The notes under the pieces: generated by a model
The model's database searches: none
What the model saw: the letters and a program-made list of their open reading frames with translations, nothing else
What the model was told of the DNA's origin: nothing
Made by a program: the position numbers and the translations under genes
Part shown: one piece after another, positions 18,437 to 25,981 of the stretch
How the letters are laid out: each line of letters starts with the position of its first letter
How positions within the stretch are numbered: position 1 is the stretch's first letter
Source of the DNA: JBBECE01 sp964574935
Lineage (GTDB): Bacteria; Pseudomonadota; Alphaproteobacteria; Rhizobiales; Devosiaceae
Direction of reading: 5' to 3'
Assembly: GCA_964574935.1 (NCBI GenBank)
Contig: CAZNOZ010000021.1
Span: 1 to 42,315 of the forward strand
Length of the DNA stretch: 42,315 bases

Positions 18437-19549
18437 GTGACCAGTAGCGATCCCGCGGCGGCCGTACGGCAGGCGCTCTTTGATGTCGAGGTGCCCGGCG
18501 GCGGCACGCTCGCCGATTACCCGGGCCTCTCCGAGATCGTTGTCACCGCCAATGCAATCGCCTTCGCGATCTCCATCGAACCGGGAATGGAAAAGGCTTT
18601 CGGTCCCGTCCTGGAGGCGGCCCGCGACGCCGTGGCCAGAACCGCGCCGGACAAAAAACCGCTGGTCTCGCTCACCGCCGACGCCCGGCCATCCGCGCCG
18701 CCGGGCCGCACCTCCCGTGCCGCCCAGGCCGGAAGGCCGGCGCCGCCGCCCAGCGAGCCGGTGGCCGGCATCCGCCATATCGTCACCGTCGCCTCCGGCA
18801 AGGGCGGCGTCGGCAAGTCCACCACCGCCGTCAATCTGGCGCTGGCGCTGGCCGAATCGGGGCAGCGGGTGGGCATCCTGGACGCCGACATCTACGGCCC
18901 GTCGCTGCCGAAAATGCTCGGCATCGAAGACCGGCCGACGGTGCGCGCCGACGGCACCTTCAAGCCGCACGAAGTGTTCGGGCTCAAGGTGATGTCGATC
19001 GGCTCGATGGTTGAGCCCGGCCAGGCCATCGTCTGGCGCGGCCCGATGGCCACCGCCGCTTTGCGGCAGCTCCTGCGCGAAACCGAATGGGGCGAGCTCG
19101 ACATCCTCGTCGTCGACCTGCCGCCGGGTACCGGCGACGTGCATATCTCGATCTGCCAGCAGGTGCCGCTGGCCGGCGCGGTGATCGTTTCGACGCCGCA
19201 GGACCTGGCCCTGATCGACGCCCGCAAAGCGGTCGACATGTTCCGGCGCCTCGATGTCCCGGTGTTGGGGATCGTCGAAAACATGAGCTATTTCGTCGCC
19301 CCCGACACCGGCAAGCGCTACGACATTTTCGGTCACGGTGGCGCCGAAAAGGAGGCCGGGGCGTTGGGGGTGCCGTTTCTCGGCGCCGTTCCGCTCGACA
19401 TCGCCATCCGCGAGAGCGCCGATAGCGGCGAGCCGCTCGTCGCCGCCGATCCCGGGAGCGCCCACGCCGGCGCCTACCGCCAGATCGCCGCTTCGGTGCT
19501 GGCTGAGCCGGCCCTCGCCCAACAGGCACCAACGGAGGCAGGATCGTGA
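18437..19549 (+). CDS. Mrp/NBP35 family ATP-binding protein (Fe-S cluster carrier type)
   Basis: A 370-residue P-loop ATPase of the Mrp/ApbC family, thought to bind and transfer Fe-S clusters. Residues 1-75 form the MIP18/DUF59-type domain, then an Ala/Pro-rich linker (81-110), then the deviant Walker A GKGGVGKST (121-129) and the DLPPGTGDVHIS motif. The C-terminal segment reads NMSYFVAPDTG where E. coli Mrp has a CPxC pair, so the bridging-cluster cysteines are absent; this variant is common in alphaproteobacteria. The start is GTG at 18437. The stop overlaps the GTG of the GH1 gene by 4 bp (GTGA). Confidence 0.92.
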   Translation: MTSSDPAAAVRQALFDVEVPGGGTLADYPGLSEIVVTANAIAFAISIEPGMEKAFGPVLEAARDAVARTAPDKKPLVSLTADARPSAPPGRTSRAAQAGRPAPPPSEPVAGIRHIVTVASGKGGVGKSTTAVNLALALAESGQRVGILDADIYGPSLPKMLGIEDRPTVRADGTFKPHEVFGLKVMSIGSMVEPGQAIVWRGPMATAALRQLLRETEWGELDILVVDLPPGTGDVHISICQQVPLAGAVIVSTPQDLALIDARKAVDMFRRLDVPVLGIVENMSYFVAPDTGKRYDIFGHGGAEKEAGALGVPFLGAVPLDIAIRESADSGEPLVAADPGSAHAGAYRQIAASVLAEPALAQQAPTEAGS

Positions 19550-20871
19550 GCTTCACCCATCAGCGCAGCGAGTTTCCCGACGATTTCGTCTTCGGCGCCG
19601 CTTCCGCCTCCTTTCAGGTCGAAGGCGGCTGGACCGACGGGCGCGGCGCATCGATCTGGGACAGCTTCGCCGCGACCCCCGGCAACATCTTCGAAAACCA
19701 GAACGCCGAAACTGCCTGCGACCACTACAGCCGCTGGCCCGAGGATCTCGATCTTCTCGCCGAGGCCGGCCTCGACGCCTACCGCTTCTCGATCGCCTGG
19801 CCGCGGCTGATCCCCGAGGGCACCGGCGCCGTCAACCAGGCCGGGATCGACTTCTACGACCGGCTGATCGACGGCATGCTGGAGCGCGCGATCAAGCCCT
19901 TCGCAACCCTTTATCACTGGGATCTCCCCTCGACCTTGCAGGACCGGGGCGGCTGGGCCAACCGCGACATCGCCGATTGGTTCGCCGACTACGCGTCCCT
20001 GGTGCAGCGCCACTATGGAGATCGCCTCGCCGCCATCGCCACAATCAACGAGCCCTGGGTGATCGCCCGTCTCGGCCATCAATTCGGCGTCCACGCGCCC
20101 GGCATCCGCGACCTGCGCGCCTATGCGCGGGCCTCCCACCACGTCCTGCTCGCCCACGGCCGGGCGATCGAGGCGCTCAGGGCCGCCGGTGCCGGCAATC
20201 TCGGGATCGTGTGCAATCTGCAGAAATGCGAACCGGCCTCCGACAGCGAAGCCGACAAGGCGGCCGCGCACCGTCTCGATGGCACCTTCAACCGCTGGTA
20301 TCTCGACGGCCTCTTCAAGGGCGCCTACCCCGACGACGTCGTGGCGATGCTGGCGCCCTGGCTGCCCGACGGCCTCGAGGATGACATGGCCACCATCGGC
20401 GCGCCGCTCGACTGGCTGGGGATCAACTACTATTCGCGCGCCCTGGCGGCCGACGACCCGGACGCGCCGGTGTTCGGCCTCAAAACCGTCGACGGTCCCC
20501 TCGAGAAAACGGAGATGGGTTGGGAAATCTATCCCGAAGGCCTCACCGACCTGCTCGTCCGGGTGAGTTCCGAGTACACCTCACTGCCCCTTTACGTCAC
20601 CGAAAACGGCATGGCGGAGGTGCCCGGTCTCGACGACACCCGCCGTGTCGCCTACTTCGACGATCATCTCGGCGCGGTGCTCGCCGCCCGTGCCCGGGGC
20701 GCCGACCTGCGTGGCTATTTCGCCTGGTCTCTGACCGACAATTTCGAGTGGGCGTTCGGCTTTTCGAAACGCTTCGGGCTCGTCGAGATCGATTTCGAGA
20801 CCCAAAAACGCAAGCCTCGACAGTCTTTTAAGGCGTTCCAGAACCTGCTCGGCGGGCCCCGCGGAGGCTGA
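19546..20871 (+). CDS. GH1 beta-glucosidase
   Basis: A 441-residue glycoside hydrolase family 1 enzyme that hydrolyses beta-linked glucosides or galactosides in the cytoplasm (no signal peptide). The acid/base is E169 in TINEPWV and the nucleophile E353 in YVTENGMAE. The N-terminal DFVFGAASASFQVEGGW and C-terminal GYFAWSLTDNFEWAFGF are family signatures, and the length is typical. The GTG start overlaps the mrp stop and is preceded by GGAGGCAGG. It stands 175 bp upstream of the alpha-glucoside ABC genes, outside the first operator, so whether AglR controls it is open. Confidence 0.94.
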   Translation: MSFTHQRSEFPDDFVFGAASASFQVEGGWTDGRGASIWDSFAATPGNIFENQNAETACDHYSRWPEDLDLLAEAGLDAYRFSIAWPRLIPEGTGAVNQAGIDFYDRLIDGMLERAIKPFATLYHWDLPSTLQDRGGWANRDIADWFADYASLVQRHYGDRLAAIATINEPWVIARLGHQFGVHAPGIRDLRAYARASHHVLLAHGRAIEALRAAGAGNLGIVCNLQKCEPASDSEADKAAAHRLDGTFNRWYLDGLFKGAYPDDVVAMLAPWLPDGLEDDMATIGAPLDWLGINYYSRALAADDPDAPVFGLKTVDGPLEKTEMGWEIYPEGLTDLLVRVSSEYTSLPLYVTENGMAEVPGLDDTRRVAYFDDHLGAVLAARARGADLRGYFAWSLTDNFEWAFGFSKRFGLVEIDFETQKRKPRQSFKAFQNLLGGPRGG

Positions 20872-20984
20872 GCAGGCCTCCCCGTCGGCGCGTCGGCCCG
20901 CCCACCGATTGGTCTTGGCAAGCCGCTTCGATTGTGTAACTTTCGTGGGCAGCGGGTGGAATGGCGGCCTGTCTTTGCCGTCTC

Positions 20985-20998
20985 CTAAAACGTTTTGG
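20985..20998. promoter_or_regulatory. LacI-type operator, copy 1 (probable AglR site before aglE)
   Basis: The 14-base sequence ctaaaacgttttgg contains the perfect palindrome AAAACGTTTT centred on CG, as in LacI/GalR-family operators. An identical 14-mer lies at 25931-25944. It sits 48 bp before the aglE start codon, inside the leader. The cognate repressor is most likely the LacI-type gene at 24671-25837. Confidence 0.82.
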
Positions 20999-21046
20999 AA
21001 AACCACCCCGCGTCAAGCAATCGCAATCCTGCGATGGGAGGATCAT

Positions 21047-22378
21047 ATGCATCGCACTTTGATAGGGAGCGTCTCCGGGCTCACCCTGTTGCTCGCGTCC
21101 GCCGGGACGGGCTACGCGCAGATGGGCATGGAGATGACCATCGACGATCTGCCCGATCTCTCAGGGCAGACGCTGACCATGTTCGGTCCCTGGATCACCG
21201 CCGACGAGGAGCATATCCGCGCCGTCATCGCGCCGTTCGAGGCGGCCACCGGCATCCATGTCGACTACACCGGCTCGGACAGCTTCGAACAGCAGATCAT
21301 CATCGACACCCAGGCCGGCTCGCCGCCCAACATCGCCATCTTCCCGCAGCCCGGACTCGCCGGCGACCTCGCGTCGCAGGGGTTCCTGGCTCCGCTTGGC
21401 GATGACACCAAGTCATGGATGGTCGACAACTACGCCGCCGGCCAGTCCTGGGTGGATCTGGGCACCTACCCGGACGAGAGCGGCAACAAGGACTTCTTCG
21501 CGTTTGCCTACAAGGTCGACCTGAAGTCCATCGTCTGGTACGTGCCCGACAACTTTGCTGATGCCGGCTATGAGATTCCGCAGACCATGGAGGATCTCAT
21601 TGCCCTGTCCGACCAGATCGTCGCCGACGGCGGCACCCCCTGGTGCATCGGCATCGGCTCGGAGGCCGCCACCGGTTGGCCGGCCACCGACTGGGTCGAG
21701 GACATGATGCTCAGGACCCAGCCGCCCGAGGTCTACGATCTGTGGACCAGCAACCAGATCCCGTTCAACGATCCTCGGGTCGTGGGCGCGATCGAGGCCT
21801 TCGGCATGTTCGCTCTCAACGATGACTATGTTGACGGCGGCGCCGCTGCGGTCGGCACCACCGACTTCCGCGACGCGCCGGCGGGCTTGTTCACGGTTCC
21901 GCCGCGTTGCTACATGCACCGGCAGGCCTCGTTCATCTCTTCCTTCTTCCCGGAGGGGACAGTTCTGGGCACCGACGCGGACTTCTTCTACTTCCCGGCC
22001 TATGCCAGCAAGGATCTCGGCAAGCCGGTGCTCGGCGCCGGCACCCTGTTCGGCATCACCAAGGACTCCGAGGCCGCACGGGCGTGGATCGACTATCTGA
22101 AGACCCCCACCGCCCACGAGACCTGGATGGCCCGGTCGGGCTTCCTCACCCCGCTGAAGAGCGTTGACACGTCTGCGTACGCCAACGACACGCTCAGGAA
22201 GCAGGGCGAGATCCTGCTCAATGCCACCACGTTCCGCTTCGACGGTTCGGACCTGATGCCGGCTGCCATCGGCAACGGCGCCTTCTGGACCGGCATGGTG
22301 GACTATGTCGGCGGCAAGTCGGCCGAAGACGTCGCCACCGAAATCCAGGCGGCGTGGGACGACTACAAGAACAAGTAG
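21047..22378 (+). CDS. aglE: Alpha-glucoside ABC transporter substrate-binding protein
   Basis: A 443-residue periplasmic binding protein with a clear signal peptide (residues 1-25, cut after GTGYAQ or nearby). It is an extracellular solute-binding protein family 1 member that delivers alpha-glucosides such as sucrose, trehalose or maltose to AglFG. TMFGPWITADEEHIRAVIAPF and the aromatic-rich middle fit the AglE group. The ATG at 21047 has GGGAGGA seven bases upstream; the open frame extends further but has no signal-like start. It lies downstream of operator copy 1 and 78 bp before aglF, with a strong hairpin in that gap. The symbol rests on the neighbourhood as much as on the sequence. Confidence 0.9.
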   Translation: MHRTLIGSVSGLTLLLASAGTGYAQMGMEMTIDDLPDLSGQTLTMFGPWITADEEHIRAVIAPFEAATGIHVDYTGSDSFEQQIIIDTQAGSPPNIAIFPQPGLAGDLASQGFLAPLGDDTKSWMVDNYAAGQSWVDLGTYPDESGNKDFFAFAYKVDLKSIVWYVPDNFADAGYEIPQTMEDLIALSDQIVADGGTPWCIGIGSEAATGWPATDWVEDMMLRTQPPEVYDLWTSNQIPFNDPRVVGAIEAFGMFALNDDYVDGGAAAVGTTDFRDAPAGLFTVPPRCYMHRQASFISSFFPEGTVLGTDADFFYFPAYASKDLGKPVLGAGTLFGITKDSEAARAWIDYLKTPTAHETWMARSGFLTPLKSVDTSAYANDTLRKQGEILLNATTFRFDGSDLMPAAIGNGAFWTGMVDYVGGKSAEDVATEIQAAWDDYKNK

Positions 22379-22394
22379 AAGCAATTGAAACGCA

Positions 22395-22422
22395 CTGCCC
22401 GGCGCGCTAGCGTGCCGGGCAG
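22395..22422 (+). other. Intercistronic stem-loop between aglE and aglF
   Basis: The arms CTGCCCGGCGCG (22395-22406) and CGTGCCGGGCAG (22411-22422) pair over 12 positions with a single G-U, closing a CTAG loop. There is no T-run behind it, so it is more likely an mRNA-stabilising or processing hairpin than a full terminator. Such a structure would favour binding protein over permease, as known in maltose-type operons. Confidence 0.75.
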
Positions 22423-22456
22423 GTTCTGACCGCAATCGGGTAGAGGGGAAGCCCCG

Positions 22457-23467
22457 ATGGTCCAGCAGATTGTCTTCGCGCTGATCACCGTCGTCATCGG
22501 CGTTGCCGCGGCCGTCGCGTATTTCTGGGGCGCCAACTGGGTGCTCGACAAGGCGACCGCCGCCGAAGGGTTCGAGGGCGCCGAAGCGGTCCGCCGCGAT
22601 CGCCTGCGCAACCGCATCCGCCCCTGGGTGTTCCTGTTTCCGGCCCTGTTCTTCCTGACCGTGTATCTGGTCTATCCGGTCTTCGCGACCCTGTGGCTGA
22701 GCTTCTTCGGCCCCTTCGGGCGCGAATTCGTCGGCGGCGCCAACTGGGTGTGGGCCGTCGGCAATGGCAATTTCCAGCAGTCGGTGATCAACAACCTGTT
22801 GTGGCTGATCATCGTGCCCGCCGCTTCCACCGCCTTCGGCCTCCTGGTGGCCGTTCTCGCCGACCGTTTGTGGTGGGGCCAGATCGCCAAGTCGCTGGTC
22901 TTCATGCCCATGGCGATCTCATTCGTCGGCGCCTCGGTCATCTGGAAATTCGTCTATGACTATCGCGGTCCGGGCGCCCCCCAGATCGGCCTCCTGAACG
23001 CCGTCGTCGAGGGTCTCGGCCTCGATGCGCAGGCCTGGATCACGATACCGTTCTGGAATTCCATCCTCCTGATGGTCATCCTGATCTGGATTCAGACCGG
23101 CTTCGCGATGGTCATCCTCTCCGCCGCCCTGCGCGGCATTCCCGAAGAAACCCTCGAGGCGGCTCGCATCGACGGCGCCAATGACGTGCGCATCTTCTTC
23201 GACATCATGATCCCGCAGATCTTCCCCACCATCCTCGTGGTGTGGACGACAATCACCATCGTCGTCCTGAAGGTCTTCGACATCGTCCTCGCGATGACCA
23301 ACGGCCAGTGGGACACCCAGGTGCTGGCCAACTACATGTACGACCAGATGTTCCGCGCCAACAATTTCGGACACGGCTCGACGATCGCCCTGGTGATCAT
23401 GATCGCGGTGCTGCCGATCATGATCTGGAACATCCGCCAGGCGAACAAGGAACAGGGGACGCGCTGA
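22457..23467 (+). CDS. aglF: Alpha-glucoside ABC transporter permease, first subunit
   Basis: A 336-residue inner-membrane permease of the MalF-like class. It has an extra N-terminal helix (residues 5-28), a cytoplasmic charged stretch, then the six-helix core. The EAA loop contacting the ATPase is EETLEAARIDGANDVRIFF near residues 229-247. GAGGGG precedes the ATG at 22457. Its TGA overlaps the aglG ATG by one base (TGATG), indicating translational coupling. With AglG and AglK it would complete the importer that takes substrate from AglE. Confidence 0.92.
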   Translation: MVQQIVFALITVVIGVAAAVAYFWGANWVLDKATAAEGFEGAEAVRRDRLRNRIRPWVFLFPALFFLTVYLVYPVFATLWLSFFGPFGREFVGGANWVWAVGNGNFQQSVINNLLWLIIVPAASTAFGLLVAVLADRLWWGQIAKSLVFMPMAISFVGASVIWKFVYDYRGPGAPQIGLLNAVVEGLGLDAQAWITIPFWNSILLMVILIWIQTGFAMVILSAALRGIPEETLEAARIDGANDVRIFFDIMIPQIFPTILVVWTTITIVVLKVFDIVLAMTNGQWDTQVLANYMYDQMFRANNFGHGSTIALVIMIAVLPIMIWNIRQANKEQGTR

Positions 23468-24684
23468 TGGCCACTGCAACCACCGGCGTCGACGTCGAAA
23501 CCGCTGCGGCCGAGCCCGCCCGCCAGCCGGCCGGGATCAATGTCGGCAGGCTCGCGGCCCATCTCGGGCTGCTGCTTCTGGTGCTGATCTGGACGCTGCC
23601 GACCTTCGGGCTGCTCGTGTCCTCCGTCCGCGACAAGGACCAGCTTGCCATCTCCGGCTGGTGGACCGCCCTGACCACGTCCGAGCGCAGCTCCGCCGCC
23701 GTGCTGGGCACCGCCGAAGACCAGGTCGAGGAAGATGGCCACTTCGTCATTCGCGGCAACGTCTTTGCCGCCGACGAGACCGATCAGACGGTCCTGAGAT
23801 TCGGGACCTCGATCAACAATCCCGACGAAGCCCCGGCCGGCGCCACCCTCGAAATGCGCCTGGGCGGCGAGATCACCCTGTTCGAGAACGGCCAGTACGA
23901 GTGGGTCTCCGATACCCCCTTTGAACACTCGCGGGCCCGCCTGTTCTACACATCCGGCATTCCGCCGCGGTTCACCTTCGAGAACTATCAGGAAGTGGTC
24001 CGGGGCGAGGGCATCGGCCGCGCCTTCGTCAACTCCTTCACGGTGACGATCCCCTCGACCATCATCCCGATCATGATCGCGGCCTTTGCGGCCTATGCGC
24101 TCGCCTGGATGAGCTTCCCGGGCCGGTCTTTGCTGGTCGCCGCCATGGTCGGCCTGCTGGTGGTGCCGCTGCAGATGTCGCTGATTCCCCTTCTCAGGAT
24201 GTACAACGACCTGGCCAACAGCGGCGTGGGGCAGGCCGTCGGGTTCGAAAGCAAGACCTATCTCGGGATATGGATGGCCCACACCGGCTTCGGGCTGCCG
24301 CTGGCGATTTATCTCTTGCGCAACTACATGGCCGGGCTGCCGCGCGAGATCATGGAATCGGCGCGCATGGACGGCGCCTCGCATTTCAACACCTTCACCA
24401 CCATGGTGCTGCCGCTGAGCTTCCCGGCCCTGGCCTCCTTCGCCATCTTCCAGTTCCTGTGGGTGTGGAACGATCTGCTGGTGGCGATCGTCTTCCTCGG
24501 TCAGTCCGAGGGCCAGCTGGTGCTCACCGGGGCGTTGAGAAAACTCCTCGGCTCGCGCGGCGACAACTGGGAGATTCTCACCTCCAGCGCCTTCATCTCG
24601 ATCATCGTGCCGCTGATCGTGTTCTTCTCGCTGCAGCGCTACTTCGTGCGCGGGCTGCTCGCCGGATCCGTCAAGGGCGGATAG
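23467..24684 (+). CDS. aglG: Alpha-glucoside ABC transporter permease, second subunit
   Basis: A 405-residue MalG-like permease. After the first helix (about residues 32-55) it carries a long periplasmic segment of about 120 residues, characteristic of the AglG group, then five helices with the EAA loop REIMESARMDGASHFNTF. The C-terminal SLQRYFVRGLLAGSVKGG is typical of carbohydrate-uptake permeases. The start ATG shares one base with the aglF stop. The last 14 bases overlap, tail to tail, the end of the aglR repressor gene; in many rhizobia aglA would follow directly here. Confidence 0.92.
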   Translation: MATATTGVDVETAAAEPARQPAGINVGRLAAHLGLLLLVLIWTLPTFGLLVSSVRDKDQLAISGWWTALTTSERSSAAVLGTAEDQVEEDGHFVIRGNVFAADETDQTVLRFGTSINNPDEAPAGATLEMRLGGEITLFENGQYEWVSDTPFEHSRARLFYTSGIPPRFTFENYQEVVRGEGIGRAFVNSFTVTIPSTIIPIMIAAFAAYALAWMSFPGRSLLVAAMVGLLVVPLQMSLIPLLRMYNDLANSGVGQAVGFESKTYLGIWMAHTGFGLPLAIYLLRNYMAGLPREIMESARMDGASHFNTFTTMVLPLSFPALASFAIFQFLWVWNDLLVAIVFLGQSEGQLVLTGALRKLLGSRGDNWEILTSSAFISIIVPLIVFFSLQRYFVRGLLAGSVKGG

Positions 24685-25837
24685 CGCGCTCCGATTTCGC
24701 GTCGGGGGCGCCGCCCTTCTCGCGGCGCTTCGCCCGTGTGCCTTCACCCGTGCCGTTTCCCGGCCAGCTCGCCGGCAGGTACGGGGCGAGATCGGGCTGC
24801 GCATCGAATGTCGCCGCGATCAGCGTGCCCCGGGGCGTCGCTCCGTCCTCGCATTGCCGGATGAGCTCTTCGGCGATCGCCCGGCCCGCCGCGTGCAGAG
24901 ATGAGCGGATGAAGCTGAACACGCCCTGATAGGGGCTCAGATCCACATAGCGCAGATTGTCGTCCATGGTCGCCACCGCGATGTCCTTGCCGACCTGCCG
25001 CCCCATCCGGGCGATCGCCGCCTGCCCCTCCACGGCCATGATCGAGGACGAGTAGATGATCGCGGTCGCCTTCTTGTCCGCCAGCGCCTGCTCGGTGAGC
25101 TGGTAGCCGAACAGCCCCATCGGGTGGCGCGCGTTGAGGATGTGCACCGTCTCCGGGGGCAACCCGCGCTCCGTGAGCGCCTCGCACACTCCGATCCGGC
25201 GGTCGAGCGCGTAGGTGAACGCCTCGTCGCCATTGATGAAGGCCAGCCGCTTGTGCCCGGCCTCGATCATCGCCCCCGTCAGGGCCCGGAACAGACCGCG
25301 GTTGTCGATATCGACCCAGCCGTAGCGGCTGTCGCGCCCCTCGCGGCCGTGCACCACGAACGGCACCCCCGCCTCCAGCAGCATTCCGATCCGCTCGTCC
25401 CCGGGCTGCGGCAATTCGAGGATGAACCCGTCCACCGATTGCTCGCGGATATACCGGTCATAGGCGTCGGTGGCGGAATGGTCGGATTCGGAGGCGAACA
25501 GCAGATCGTAGTTGTGCTCGCGGGCCGCCCGGAGCGCGCCGGCGAAGACCTCGACGAAATGCGGATCGGCGAGAAGCCCGTCATTGTCGGGCCGCACCCA
25601 GCCGAAGCTGTGGGCACGCTTCATCACCAGCCGTCGCGCATTGCGGTTGGCGCGATAGCCGGTCTTTCTGGCCGCCTCGATGACCCGTTGCCGGGTCGCC
25701 TCGCCGACGTCGGAATATCCGTTCAGAGCCCGGGATATGGTCGTGATCGACAACCCCAGTTGCCGCGCCAGGTCCTTGATCGTGACCCGCTGCCCGGCCG
25801 GTGTCGTCCGGTGCCGCTTGGTCCTATCGGTATCCAT
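24671..25837 (-). CDS. aglR: LacI family transcriptional repressor of the alpha-glucoside genes
   Basis: A 388-residue LacI/GalR repressor. The helix-turn-helix is at residues 18-40 (VTIKDLARQLGLSITTISRA, then LNGYSDV as hinge start), followed by a periplasmic-binding-protein-like effector domain to about residue 345 and a charged tail of about 25 residues. The effector is presumably an alpha-glucoside. The gene is divergent from aglA with operator copy 2 in the shared 144-bp region, so autoregulation is likely. It also converges with aglG, overlapping 14 bp. Function is inferred from family and position. Confidence 0.88.
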   Translation of the reverse strand: MDTDRTKRHRTTPAGQRVTIKDLARQLGLSITTISRALNGYSDVGEATRQRVIEAARKTGYRANRNARRLVMKRAHSFGWVRPDNDGLLADPHFVEVFAGALRAAREHNYDLLFASESDHSATDAYDRYIREQSVDGFILELPQPGDERIGMLLEAGVPFVVHGREGRDSRYGWVDIDNRGLFRALTGAMIEAGHKRLAFINGDEAFTYALDRRIGVCEALTERGLPPETVHILNARHPMGLFGYQLTEQALADKKATAIIYSSSIMAVEGQAAIARMGRQVGKDIAVATMDDNLRYVDLSPYQGVFSFIRSSLHAAGRAIAEELIRQCEDGATPRGTLIAATFDAQPDLAPYLPASWPGNGTGEGTRAKRREKGGAPDAKSERAIRP

Positions 25838-25893
25838 GAAATATCAAACAGTTAGCGATCTGCTCTCCAGCCCTCCGGGGGATTAACACATTA

Positions 25894-25921
25894 TTGACCT
25901 CGTCAAACCGCACCGGATAAG
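25894..25921 (+). promoter_or_regulatory. Candidate sigma-70 promoter of aglA
   Basis: TTGACC (25894-25899) matches the -35 consensus at five of six positions, and GATAAG (25916-25921) matches the -10 at four of six, with a 16-bp spacer. Transcription would begin near 25928, directly at the operator at 25931-25944, so bound repressor would block initiation or clearance. Confidence 0.5.
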
Positions 25922-25930
25922 TTTAGCCAT

Positions 25931-25944
25931 CTAAAACGTTTTGG
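25931..25944. promoter_or_regulatory. LacI-type operator, copy 2 (between aglR and aglA)
   Basis: Exact repeat of the 14-mer at 20985-20998, ctaaaacgttttgg with AAAACGTTTT at its core. It lies 37 bp before the aglA ATG and 94 bp before the aglR ATG, just downstream of the candidate aglA promoter. Confidence 0.85.
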
Positions 25945-25981
25945 CAAACCGATCGCGGATGCCGCCGTACGGGGAACTCCC

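Noticed and set aside
17432..19522. Minus-strand open frame of 696 codons opposite the aldolase and Mrp genes
   Set aside because: Both plus-strand genes have intact catalytic motifs and ribosome binding sites; the antisense translation has none.
20915..20942. TTGGCA/TAACTT as the aglE promoter
   Set aside because: The -10 matches only three of six positions and it lies more than 40 bp from the operator, so it is too weak to list.
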